Assembly (NCBI GenBank): GCA_024653645.1 | Contig: JANLHK010000005.1 | Span: 1 to 13,799, forward strand | Direction: 5' to 3' | DNA length: 13,799 nucleotides | DNA from: Candidatus Roizmanbacteria bacterium | Lineage (GTDB): Bacteria > Patescibacteriota > Microgenomatia > UBA1406 | In this document: positions 1 to 6,687 of the stretch, piece after piece | Layout: every line of letters begins with the position of its first letter | Position numbering within the stretch: the first letter of the stretch is position 1 | The notes under the pieces: model-generated | Database searches by the model: none | Told to the model about the DNA's origin: nothing | The model's input: only the letters and a program-made list of their open reading frames with translations | Translations under genes and position numbers: made by a program

Positions 1-939
1 AAATCGCTCATAGTGCTGCTGGTATCGCTCATTATCAGAAGGGTGAGGTTCTAATCTACCGCCGCGCTCACGATACATATCCCGTAAAATCTTATGCGAT
101 GTTGGGTTCAATCCTGCCCGTTCCCTATCAACCAGTAACGCTAATAGTTCCTGCTCTACCTCTCCCTCTTGCATCTGAGTCTGTGCCTGACTTCTTACAT
201 TTTCTTCTGACGCGTCCTGAAATTCTAACCCTGATTGCACAGCAGGTAATAAACTTATGATTCTGAGCACCTGCCCATATAGTTTTTTATCCAATCCTGC
301 TAATTTTTTTAAAATTTCTTTTCTATTAATATGGGTGCCAATATCAGTACTGTTCATAACGGGTTCCATATCTGCATTATGTATCGTTTCCATGACTGCC
401 TTTTTATATGAAATAAGTCTAGCCAGTGCACTTCTTTCAATTCCCAATTCATCAGCTAATGCTCCTTCAACCACATATTCAGCACGGCTCCAGAAGCGCG
501 CCAGTAAATCAGATCGCATCCCTCTCACTTCGTTTATGCGGGGGTCATGCTTGCAGGCTACACTCCATAATTCAAGTAATGCCTCTTGTTTTAACTCGTC
601 GGCAACCATAGGATTGTTACCTACTACACCCTCTTCTATCTTTTTAGTTACTACTGCTTCAGCAATATAAGCATGTCGTGTCGCAATAAGGCCTGCTATG
701 GTATTACGTTTTTCCAATATAGAACTTAATTCACGTTGAGCCTCAGGGTGCTCAGAAGTAATCATCTGTATTTGATCATTGAATTGAGCCACCATAGTCC
801 CTAGTGTATGAATTGCCTTGGCAGGTAGCCGATCAGGATAATTCGTATCAACATAATGCGCTACGTTATACACAACACCGTTATGTACAATCTCCTCTAA
901 ACCATCTCGGTGAGTTGGGTGTCCTGTTTCAATGGTCAT
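1..939 (-). CDS. Divergent sigma-70-like protein, 3' end outside the window
   Basis: An open frame runs leftward from the ATG at 939-937 to the window edge without a stop: 313 codons visible, C-terminus missing. Residues about 78-165 resemble sigma-70 region 2: a helix starting Arg-Asn-Thr-Ile (from 78), then Asp-Glu-Leu-Lys-Gln-Glu-Ala-Leu-Leu-Glu-Leu-Trp (114-125) ending in His-Asp-Pro, the position of the core-binding 2.2 helix, then an aromatic segment Phe-Trp-Ser-Arg-Ala-Glu-Tyr (149-155) where the -10-binding part would lie. Residues about 160-180 (Ala-Asp-Glu-Leu-Gly-Ile-Glu-Arg-Ser-Ala-Leu-Ala-Arg-Leu) look like a helix-turn-helix. The rest, rich in Glu and Gln, I do not recognise. 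The start is supported by a TTGTAA/TATAAT promoter with 17-bp spacing placed for a leaderless message. The region looks more A+T-rich than the genes to its right. The coding call is firm; the sigma assignment is an inference from pattern, and another DNA-binding protein is possible. Confidence 0.6.
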   Translation of the reverse strand, partial: MTIETGHPTHRDGLEEIVHNGVVYNVAHYVDTNYPDRLPAKAIHTLGTMVAQFNDQIQMITSEHPEAQRELSSILEKRNTIAGLIATRHAYIAEAVVTKKIEEGVVGNNPMVADELKQEALLELWSVACKHDPRINEVRGMRSDLLARFWSRAEYVVEGALADELGIERSALARLISYKKAVMETIHNADMEPVMNSTDIGTHINRKEILKKLAGLDKKLYGQVLRIISLLPAVQSGLEFQDASEENVRSQAQTQMQEGEVEQELLALLVDRERAGLNPTSHKILRDMYRERGGRLEPHPSDNERYQQHYERF

Positions 940-974
940 CTATATATTATAGGATATGATTGCCTCTTTTACAA
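939..974 (-). promoter_or_regulatory. Promoter of the leftward sigma-like gene, probably leaderless
   Basis: Read on the minus strand, TTGTAA (974-969) is followed after exactly 17 bp by a perfect TATAAT (951-946). Six bases then separate the -10 box from the ATG at 939, so transcription would start at or next to the A of the start codon. No Shine-Dalgarno sequence is possible in such a message. This is prediction from sequence only. Confidence 0.6.
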
Positions 975-991
975 TGTGATACAATTTGTTC
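970..991 (+). promoter_or_regulatory. Candidate -10 boxes of the acyltransferase gene
   Basis: Two copies of TACAAT lie ten bases apart (970-975 and 980-985) upstream of the ATG at 992. The second is six bases from the ATG, the same geometry as the leftward promoter next door. No good -35 box lies at 16-18 bp, so the promoter is weak, activator-dependent, or not real. The first TACAAT overlaps the -35 element of the leftward gene, so the two could compete. Confidence 0.35.
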
Positions 992-1546
992 ATGATGGCA
1001 AAAATACAGCGGCGGTTATCAGCAATTTGGGAAGAACTGGTCGTCTACTACATGAATATTGTGGGGTATATTCCATTCCATTTTAAACGTAGGTTTGTCT
1101 ATCGCCTGTGCGGCATCAAAATCGGCTCGGGAAGCACCATTCACACCCATGCTATTTGGTACACCACTGGTGGCGTTTCCATTGGCAACGATACCATTGT
1201 CGGTGAAGGCGCAACGCTAGACGGACGTGGACATATCACCATCGGAAACCATGTTGATATTGCCTCGGACGTTATGATCTATACCTCCCAGCACGACATT
1301 AATTCACCCACCTTTGCACCGGTATACGGTCCTGTCGTCATCGAAGATTATGTATTTATCGGCCCTCGTGCCATTATATTGCCCGGCGTTAGCATTCATA
1401 CTGGAGCCATTGTGGGTGCCGGAGCTGTAGTTACCAAAGATGTAGCCGCCCATACGGTGGTGGGTGGAGTGCCCGCTAAACCCATTGGAGAACGAACACT
1501 TAAAGAGTACTCATACCGGCTGGGCCGAGCCCGCTGGTTCAGGTAA
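992..1546 (+). CDS. Left-handed beta-helix (hexapeptide-repeat) acyltransferase
   Basis: A 184-residue protein. From about residue 41 to 165 it is built of hexapeptide repeats with Ile/Val every sixth position (for example Ile-Gly-Ser-Gly-Ser-Thr, Ile-Gly-Asn-Asp-Thr-Ile, Val-Gly-Ala-Gly-Ala-Val), the signature of the LbH acyltransferase fold. The segment Tyr-Thr-Ser-Gln-His-Asp (97-102) carries the catalytic-type His101 of the maltose/galactoside O-acetyltransferase (WcaF, NodL) branch, and Gly-Val-Pro-Ala-Lys-Pro (159-164) is the usual C-terminal motif. Such enzymes transfer acetyl or other acyl groups from CoA to a sugar or sugar nucleotide, generally as trimers, often for surface polysaccharide; the substrate cannot be told here. 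A TTG at 986 also opens the frame, but ATG at 992 (or the adjacent ATG at 995) is better and fits the promoter. The gene stands alone, with no terminator before the hrcA promoter. Confidence 0.85.
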   Translation: MMAKIQRRLSAIWEELVVYYMNIVGYIPFHFKRRFVYRLCGIKIGSGSTIHTHAIWYTTGGVSIGNDTIVGEGATLDGRGHITIGNHVDIASDVMIYTSQHDINSPTFAPVYGPVVIEDYVFIGPRAIILPGVSIHTGAIVGAGAVVTKDVAAHTVVGGVPAKPIGERTLKEYSYRLGRARWFR

Positions 1547-1553
1547 TACCATC

Positions 1554-1582
1554 TTGACAAAGATTAGCAGACAACGTATACT
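1554..1582 (+). promoter_or_regulatory. hrcA operon promoter, near-consensus sigma-70 type
   Basis: A perfect TTGACA (1554-1559), a 17-bp spacer and TATACT (1577-1582) form the best promoter in the window. The expected transcription start is about 1588-1590, immediately before the hrcA ATG at 1591, so the message should be leaderless or carry a leader of only 1-3 nt. A CIRCE-like dyad overlaps the -10 element. Confidence 0.8.
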
Positions 1583-1590
1583 GTTGCTAA
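1564..1590. promoter_or_regulatory. Degenerate CIRCE element (HrcA operator)
   Basis: TTAGCAGAC (1564-1572), nine bases, then TGTTGCTAA (1582-1590). The CIRCE consensus is TTAGCACTC-N9-GAGTGCTAA. The outer six bases of both arms match exactly and the N9 spacing is exact; the inner three bases of each arm diverge. The element covers the -10 box and ends directly against the hrcA ATG. Given an HrcA repressor encoded immediately downstream, autorepression of the chaperone operon is the natural reading. Confidence 0.72.
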
Positions 1591-2331
1591 ATGAATCACA
1601 TTAATGAGCTATCTGACCGACAGATAAAGATTCTCAAGGCCATTGTTGATGAATATATTGATACCGGTGATGCCGTCGGATCAGAACTACTTGAAAAAAA
1701 ATTCAAGGTCGGCTATTCCCCTGCTACTATTCGTAATGAGATGGTGGTTCTGGGCAAATATGGCTACATTGGAAAATCACATTTTTCATCTGGCCGCGTC
1801 CCGACACCAAAAGCATTCCGGTTCTATATCAATACCCTACTTCCCAAAAAGCCCTTAAGTACTGCAGAAGAAGTATCCATTAAAAATGAGGTCTGGGACT
1901 ATCAAAAAGATGAGGTGCGCTTTTTGGAAGAAATTGCATCGGTCTTGGCCGACAAAAGCGGACTGTTGGCTATGGTATTTCTCCAAAATGGGTTTCGCTA
2001 TTACGCCGGCACCGAACACTTGCTTGCTATAAAAGAGTTTTCTGATTATGACTTTTCCCAATCAGTATTTGGTCAACTGGATGACGTGGAGTACTGGATT
2101 GGTATTTTAGCTGATTTAATGAGTCACCAAAAAGAGCTTGAAATACTCTTGGGCGATGATTACCAAATGAAGCAATTAACCAACCTGGGAAGTGTATTCT
2201 CTGGGTTCCGTATCGGTGATCAGCAGGGCGCCATCGGACTAATCGGACCCTGTCGTTTACCGTATTCTGCCGCCGTTCCTTTAGTTAACTATACCGCGAC
2301 TATCATTTCGCAGGTCTATGACCAGAAATAA
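1591..2331 (+). CDS. hrcA: Heat-inducible transcription repressor HrcA, short form
   Basis: HrcA represses chaperone operons by binding CIRCE and loses activity on heat stress. The N-terminal winged helix is intact: Leu-Ser-Asp-Arg-Gln-Ile-Lys-Ile-Leu (7-15), Ser-Pro-Ala-Thr-Ile-Arg-Asn-Glu-Met (43-51) as the recognition region, and Gly-Arg-Val-Pro-Thr-Pro with Phe-Arg-Phe-Tyr (68-79), a hallmark of the family. The C-terminal GAF-like end is also kept (Gly-Leu-Ile-Gly-Pro-Cys-Arg-Leu-Pro-Tyr from 216). At 246 residues it is roughly 90 shorter than the usual 330-350, and the loss lies in the middle, where the inserted dimerisation domain belongs. It is first in an operon with grpE, dnaK and dnaJ, and is preceded by its own promoter and a CIRCE-like site. 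The grpE ATG follows the stop after 2 bases. Confidence 0.93.
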   Translation: MNHINELSDRQIKILKAIVDEYIDTGDAVGSELLEKKFKVGYSPATIRNEMVVLGKYGYIGKSHFSSGRVPTPKAFRFYINTLLPKKPLSTAEEVSIKNEVWDYQKDEVRFLEEIASVLADKSGLLAMVFLQNGFRYYAGTEHLLAIKEFSDYDFSQSVFGQLDDVEYWIGILADLMSHQKELEILLGDDYQMKQLTNLGSVFSGFRIGDQQGAIGLIGPCRLPYSAAVPLVNYTATIISQVYDQK

Positions 2332-2333
2332 CC

Positions 2334-2798
2334 ATGTCAAAACAGCAATCAAAACCAGAGCCGCAAAAAGATACCAAACTGGACGAGCTGCAGCATAAGT
2401 ATTTGCTGGCTCTGGCTGATTATCAGAACCTTGAAAAACGATTTTGGAGCGAACGCGAACGGCTGGAGACCGAAGCCTACCGTACCGTCATTACCCCTTT
2501 TCTGGATATTAAAGACGATATTGACGCTGCCAGCAATTTTGATAAAAACAACGGTATTGATTTAATTGCGCGCAAAATGGATGACGTTATAACCAAACTG
2601 GGTGTCGAAGCCATTAACCCTGAGGGCAAACCATTTGAGCCTGAGGTCATGGAGTGCATCAGTACCGAAGAAGGCTCTGAACATAATATGGTAACGAAAG
2701 TGCATAAAAAAGGATATCGCAGGGGAAGCTCGTTACTGCGCCCCGCCATTGTGACGGTTAGCATTACTAATTTACCTAAAAAGGAGGAAACACCATGA
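2334..2798 (+). CDS. grpE: GrpE nucleotide exchange factor
   Basis: GrpE dimers release ADP from DnaK and act as a thermosensor. The 154-residue protein has a charged N-terminus, a long helical part (about 15-60, with Ala-Asp-Tyr-Gln-Asn-Leu-Glu-Lys-Arg at 28-36 matching the family's Asp-Tyr-x-Asn-x-x-Lys-Arg signature), further helix (60-88), and a beta-wing domain (about 88-146) containing [10 protein letters not shown] (98-107) and [12 protein letters not shown] (127-138). It is shorter than the usual 170-200 residues, mainly through a reduced N-terminal tail. No Shine-Dalgarno is evident; translation probably follows from hrcA. Its last codons hold the strong ribosome site of dnaK, and its TGA stop overlaps the dnaK ATG. 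Confidence 0.95.
   Translation: MSKQQSKPEPQKDTKLDELQHKYLLALADYQNLEKRFWSERERLETEAYRTVITPFLDIKDDIDAASNFDKNNGIDLIARKMDDVITKLGVEAINPEGKPFEPEVMECISTEEGSEHNMVTKVHKKGYRRGSSLLRPAIVTVSITNLPKKEETP
2781..2787 (+). promoter_or_regulatory. Strong Shine-Dalgarno site for dnaK
   Basis: AAGGAGG lies 7 bases before the dnaK ATG, inside the last codons of grpE. It is the only consensus-quality ribosome binding site I find before any gene in the window. Together with the ATGA stop/start overlap it should give efficient, coupled translation of DnaK. Confidence 0.85.
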
Positions 2799-4660
2799 GT
2801 AAAATCATAGGAATCGATCTAGGAACCACTAATTCTTGTATGGCTGTTATGGAAGGCGGAAAGCCCAAAGTTATTCCCAATGCCGAAGGAAAAAACACGA
2901 CCCCATCAGTCGTTGATCCTGATAAACATACGGTTGGTGAGGTAGCAAAACGTCAAATCGTCATCAATCCCGACCGCATCATCTATTCCGTTAAGCGTCT
3001 TATGGGTAAGCGTTACAAAGATGAATCGGTTCAAAAAGATACAAAAATGCTTTCATACAAAGTAGTTGAAGGCAAAGATGGCGCCGCTGCCGTTAAAATC
3101 GGCGACAAAATCTATACTCCTCAGGAAATATCAGCCTCAGTGCTGTCAAAGCTGAAAAAAGATGCTGAAAGTTTTCTGGGCGACACCGTTGACCGTGCAG
3201 TCATCACCGTTCCCGCCTACTTCGATGACGCACAACGCCAGGCAACCAAACAAGCTGGTGAAATTGCCGGTCTTACAGTTGAGCGCATTATCAATGAACC
3301 CACAGCAGCTTCGCTCGCCTATGGACTGGATAAAAAACAAAGTCATTACATTGCCGTGTATGACCTTGGCGGCGGTACCTTTGATATCACCGTCCTTGAG
3401 TTGGGTGAGGGGGTGTTCCAGGTAAAAGCTACTAATGGTGACACGCACTTGGGTGGCGATGACTTTGATCAATTGATCATTACGTACCTGGCTGATGAAT
3501 TTAAAAAAGAACACGGTATTGATCTGCGCAAAGACCCGCAGGCTTTGCAGCGATTGCGCGATGGAGCTGAAAAAGCAAAAATTGAGCTGTCGTCAACGCT
3601 TGAAACAGAAATTAATCTTCCCTTTGTTACGGTTAAGGATAATCAGCCCTTGCACTTTGTTACTAAACTGACCCGTGCCAAACTGGAATCATTAACTGAA
3701 GAGCTGATTAAGCAAACATTCGGACCGGTTGCAGCCTGTATCAAGGATTCAGGTGTTGCTAAAACGGATATTCATGAAATAGTTATGGTAGGAGGCATGA
3801 CCCGTATGCCCCGCATTGTTGAGGAAGTTAAAAAATTCTTCGGCAAAGAGCCTAACCGCAGCGTTAATCCTGATGAAGTAGTGGCCGTTGGCGCTGCTAT
3901 TCAGGCTGGCGTTATTGGTGGTGATGTACATGATGTGGTGCTGCTCGACGTGACACCGCTTACCCTCGGCGTAGAAACCATGGGAAGCGTCATGACCCCC
4001 CTTATTCCCCGTAACACCACTATTCCTACGTCAAAATCTGAGGTGTTTAGCACCGCAGCCGATAATCAAACCTCGGTTGATATCCATGTGTTGCAAGGAG
4101 AGCGCCCCTTGGCTAAGGACAACAAGTCTCTGGGACGATTCATCCTTGAGGGTATTCCTCCGGCACCGCGTGGTACACCTCAAATTGAAGTGAAGTTTGA
4201 TATTGATGCCAATGGTATATTGACGGTTACTGCCAATGATAAGGCAACCGGCAAAAACCAGAGCATCCGCATCACCGGTTCAACCGGCTTAACCGATGAG
4301 GAAATAGAGAAAATGCGCAAAGCAGCCGAAGAACATGCACAGGAGGATAAAGAAGCACGTGAACGTATAGAGGCAAAAAACCAAGCAGAGACTTTGCTCT
4401 ATACGGCTGAGAAAACCTTGAAAGAAAACAAGGAAAAAATCAAGGAAGAACTTTACAAGGAAGTTGAACAAAAAGTGGAAGAGCTTAAGGCAGTAAAGGA
4501 TAAGGAAGACCTAGAGGATATGAAGAAAAAGACTGAAGAGCTTAACACATCGTTAAGTAAAATTGGTCAAGAAATGTATAACAAGCCACAGGAAGAAAAA
4601 GCTGCTCCCACTGAGGAACCAAAAGAAAAAGCCGAGGAAGGCGAAGTTGAAGCGTCATAA
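2795..4660 (+). CDS. dnaK: Chaperone DnaK (Hsp70)
   Basis: An ATP-dependent cytosolic chaperone of 621 residues, close to full length for the family. The nucleotide-binding domain shows the phosphate-1 motif Gly-Ile-Asp-Leu-Gly-Thr-Thr-Asn-Ser (5-13), the phosphate-2 loop Asp-Leu-Gly-Gly-Gly-Thr-Phe-Asp (about 190-197) and the adenosine motif Val-Gly-Gly-Met-Thr-Arg-Met-Pro (about 332-339). The hydrophobic interdomain linker [10 protein letters not shown] (about 380-389) leads into the substrate-binding domain and a helical lid; the last 30 residues are Glu/Lys-rich and disordered-looking. It cycles with GrpE and DnaJ from the same operon. The start is fixed by AAGGAGG at 2781-2787. The stop TAA shares its last base with the dnaJ ATG (TAATG). 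Nothing in the sequence suggests damage. Confidence 0.98.
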   Translation: MSKIIGIDLGTTNSCMAVMEGGKPKVIPNAEGKNTTPSVVDPDKHTVGEVAKRQIVINPDRIIYSVKRLMGKRYKDESVQKDTKMLSYKVVEGKDGAAAVKIGDKIYTPQEISASVLSKLKKDAESFLGDTVDRAVITVPAYFDDAQRQATKQAGEIAGLTVERIINEPTAASLAYGLDKKQSHYIAVYDLGGGTFDITVLELGEGVFQVKATNGDTHLGGDDFDQLIITYLADEFKKEHGIDLRKDPQALQRLRDGAEKAKIELSSTLETEINLPFVTVKDNQPLHFVTKLTRAKLESLTEELIKQTFGPVAACIKDSGVAKTDIHEIVMVGGMTRMPRIVEEVKKFFGKEPNRSVNPDEVVAVGAAIQAGVIGGDVHDVVLLDVTPLTLGVETMGSVMTPLIPRNTTIPTSKSEVFSTAADNQTSVDIHVLQGERPLAKDNKSLGRFILEGIPPAPRGTPQIEVKFDIDANGILTVTANDKATGKNQSIRITGSTGLTDEEIEKMRKAAEEHAQEDKEARERIEAKNQAETLLYTAEKTLKENKEKIKEELYKEVEQKVEELKAVKDKEDLEDMKKKTEELNTSLSKIGQEMYNKPQEEKAAPTEEPKEKAEEGEVEAS

Positions 4661-5502
4661 TGGCCAACAAGCGGGATTATTACGAAGTATTGGGTGTGTC
4701 AAAAAGCGCCAGCGCGGAAGAGCTGAAAAAAGCGTATCGCAAACTGGCGCTTGAATGGCATCCTGACCGCAATAAATCTCCTAATGCCACTGAGAAATTT
4801 AAAGAAATTAATGAGGCCTTTTCAGTCCTGTCCGATACCCAAAAGCGAGCACAGTACGACCGATTTGGGCATGCTGCCAGCGGCGCCTCCCCCTTTGGTG
4901 GCGCCGGACCAGGTGGTGGAGCGTATAGCTACGCATCATACGGTGACATCAATGATATTTTTAATTCATTCGGTGTTGACGGCAGCAATCCCTTTGATAT
5001 TTTTGAAAGCTTTTTTGGTGTTCAAAACCCATCCCGGCAACGTAAACCCACCTACCGCATTCAGGTGACCTTTGATGAGGCAGCAAAAGGGGTAGAAAAA
5101 ACGGTACAAATCGAGTCCGGTAAAAAGAAAATTAAAATTCCTGCCGGTATAGCCCATGGGAGCCGCATTCAATTTAGTGATTTTTCAATTATGGTAGAGG
5201 TAGGAAACAGTGATACGTTCCAACGTGATGGGCAAGATCTGTATTATGAAGTTCACCTTGATTATCCCGACCTCATTCTGGGTACCTCAATCAAAGTACC
5301 GACATTAACCAAACCGGTAACGGTACGCATTAAACCATCAACCGAACCAGGAACGCTTATTCGTTTGCGCGGATTTGGTCTTCCCTATCCCCAAACCAAC
5401 CGCACCGGAGACCTCTATTTACTGGTTAAAATGAACATGATCAAGCAGGTTGGTAGAAAAGAAAAAGAACTCCTCGAATCGATTCGTAAAATACGTTCTT
5501 AA
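4660..5502 (+). CDS. dnaJ: DnaJ-family co-chaperone without zinc finger (type II, CbpA-like)
   Basis: J-domain proteins deliver clients to DnaK and stimulate its ATPase. The J-domain (about 4-68) has the essential His-Pro-Asp at 34-36. A Gly/Phe-rich segment follows (about 72-122) with two Asp-Ile-Phe motifs (99-101 and 113-115). The client-binding C-terminal domains follow (about 131-185 and 190-260; Gly-Gln-Asp-Leu-Tyr-Tyr and Gly-Asp-Leu-Tyr-Leu mark the repeats). None of the four Cys-x-x-Cys-x-Gly-x-Gly motifs of classical DnaJ is present; there are no cysteines at all. At 280 residues it is about 90 short of type I DnaJ. The first C-terminal domain also appears shortened between Gly-Ser-Arg-Ile and Phe-Gln-Arg-Asp. 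Position in the operon supports its being the main DnaK partner. Its stop overlaps the stop of mltG on the other strand. Confidence 0.92.
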   Translation: MANKRDYYEVLGVSKSASAEELKKAYRKLALEWHPDRNKSPNATEKFKEINEAFSVLSDTQKRAQYDRFGHAASGASPFGGAGPGGGAYSYASYGDINDIFNSFGVDGSNPFDIFESFFGVQNPSRQRKPTYRIQVTFDEAAKGVEKTVQIESGKKKIKIPAGIAHGSRIQFSDFSIMVEVGNSDTFQRDGQDLYYEVHLDYPDLILGTSIKVPTLTKPVTVRIKPSTEPGTLIRLRGFGLPYPQTNRTGDLYLLVKMNMIKQVGRKEKELLESIRKIRS

Positions 5503-6464
5503 CGGTTTAAATACCGCTCAATATTATCCTGGTGGGTCTCATAATCTTCAGCGTAATGCATATTGGTTCCATTGCTATCTGAAATATAGTACAAATAGTC
5601 ACTCTCCTGCGGATCAAGCACAGCACGCAATGTATCGAGCCCAGAATTGGCAATTGGGCCGGGAGGAAGACCAGTATTGAGATACGTATTATATGGTGAG
5701 TCAAGTTTCAGATCAGCTGCCGTGAGGTGTTCTTTCCACCATCGTTTACCTTGTGCATCATAACCAAGTGCATACTGAATAGTGGCGTCAATCTGAAGTG
5801 GCATATCAAGTTCCAGCCGGTTCAGCAAAATGCCGGCAACCATACGCTTATCCTCCAATGTACGCGCCTCTCGCTCTACTAACGATGCCAAGGTCAACAC
5901 TTCATGCAGGCTATAGTTATTTTTCATCGTTGATTGTTCGTAAAGCGGGACCACCCGCTCATTAAACGTTTTTTTCAGCAGATCTGCCACCACTTCCTCA
6001 CTGGCCTCCTTGGGGATGAGGTAGGTATCGGGATACAGATACCCTTCTTCCACCAACGCGTCAAATCGCTGGGTTGAAATGGGTATTTTTTTGGCAACCG
6101 CTTCGGCTATCTCTTCTTTGCGCAGGCCCTCAATAACGGTAACCCACACATCAATGGTGCCATGCGTCAGCTCATTGGCGATCTCAGTCGTACTCATGCT
6201 ACGGTTTAAACGGAAGTCTCCCGCTTGAATTGATTTTTCTATTCCCAGCTGCTTTACTACCAGGTAGAATACGACGCGGTCTCGGATAAACTCTTCAGAC
6301 TCAAGATTTTTTGCGATAGTGGCAACGCCTTCGCCAGGATGGATAACAAAAATCTCGTTGGTGATAGCGTTTTTATCAACCGGTAACAGGCCCTCGCGGT
6401 ACCAGATAGTTAATCCCGCTATGACTACCAAAGGCAGCACCAAGAGCGTAACAATTTTTTTCAT
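5499..6464 (-). CDS. mltG: Endolytic murein transglycosylase MltG (YceG-like)
   Basis: MltG cleaves nascent peptidoglycan strands in the membrane and so sets glycan chain length. The 321-residue protein has an N-terminal signal anchor (hydrophobic 4-21, basic start), a LysM-like region (about 38-105: Phe-Val-Ile-His-Pro-Gly-Glu-Gly and Ala-Gly-Asp-Phe-Arg-Leu) and the YceG catalytic domain. The catalytic glutamate is in Leu-Ala-Ser-Leu-Val-Glu-Arg-Glu-Ala, most likely Glu197; Ser-Pro-Tyr-Asn-Thr-Tyr with Gly-Leu-Pro-Pro-Gly-Pro-Ile-Ala-Asn (256-273) and Asp-Ala-Thr-Ile-Gln-Tyr (226-231) are further family signatures. It is last in the operon that starts with murJ, so lipid II export and strand processing share a transcript. 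The 67-aa gene upstream ends 9 bases before this ATG. The ribosome site is weak (AAGAAAG next to the ATG). Confidence 0.95.
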   Translation of the reverse strand: MKKIVTLLVLPLVVIAGLTIWYREGLLPVDKNAITNEIFVIHPGEGVATIAKNLESEEFIRDRVVFYLVVKQLGIEKSIQAGDFRLNRSMSTTEIANELTHGTIDVWVTVIEGLRKEEIAEAVAKKIPISTQRFDALVEEGYLYPDTYLIPKEASEEVVADLLKKTFNERVVPLYEQSTMKNNYSLHEVLTLASLVEREARTLEDKRMVAGILLNRLELDMPLQIDATIQYALGYDAQGKRWWKEHLTAADLKLDSPYNTYLNTGLPPGPIANSGLDTLRAVLDPQESDYLYYISDSNGTNMHYAEDYETHQDNIERYLNR

Positions 6465-6473
6465 CTTTCTTTT

Positions 6474-6677
6474 TTAAGACGCAAGCTCGTTCACCAGGGC
6501 TCGCCTATATGATCCTTCTCCCTCAACTACATACACCCGCTTACAGCTACAATATGCCAATGTTTTACCCTTTACTGTCTTACGTGGCGCATCTTTTAAG
6601 TCCTTACCACATCCCACACATCGCCGTTGAGATAACAACCAGAACTGTAACGGTTCAATGAATTTCTTAAATATCAT
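6474..6677 (-). CDS. Small zinc-ribbon-like protein of unknown function
   Basis: A 67-residue protein with four cysteines in two clusters, Cys20-x-x-Cys23 (within Cys-Val-Gly-Cys-Gly-Lys) and Cys43-x-Cys45 (Tyr-Cys-Ser-Cys-Lys-Arg). The arrangement suggests a single zinc ribbon in which the second knuckle is Cys-x-Cys instead of Cys-x-x-Cys. It is basic before the first knuckle and between the two (Arg-Lys-Thr-Val-Lys-Gly-Lys), which would suit RNA, DNA or protein contact. I do not recognise the family. It lies 10 bases after the AMP/thymidine phosphorylase stop and 9 bases before mltG, so it is cotranscribed with both. Coding status rests on clean fit between neighbours, spacing and the paired cysteines; I see no Shine-Dalgarno site. 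Confidence 0.72.
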   Translation of the reverse strand: MIFKKFIEPLQFWLLSQRRCVGCGKDLKDAPRKTVKGKTLAYCSCKRVYVVEGEGSYRRALVNELAS

Positions 6678-6687
6678 GGGAGATAAA

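Noticed and set aside
257..670. Plus-strand 137-codon open frame with a hydrophobic start
   Set aside because: It lies opposite the continuous 313-codon minus frame, which has a promoter, a coherent protein pattern and no stops. The plus frame has Ser/Ala-rich composition typical of an antisense shadow.
986..991. TTG at 986 as the acyltransferase start
   Set aside because: It adds only two residues and would place the start too close to the -10 box; ATG 992 is immediately available.
1525..1545. GGGC/GCCC repeat near the end of the acyltransferase gene as a terminator
   Set aside because: The stem is only 4 bp and no T-run follows; the hrcA promoter begins directly after.
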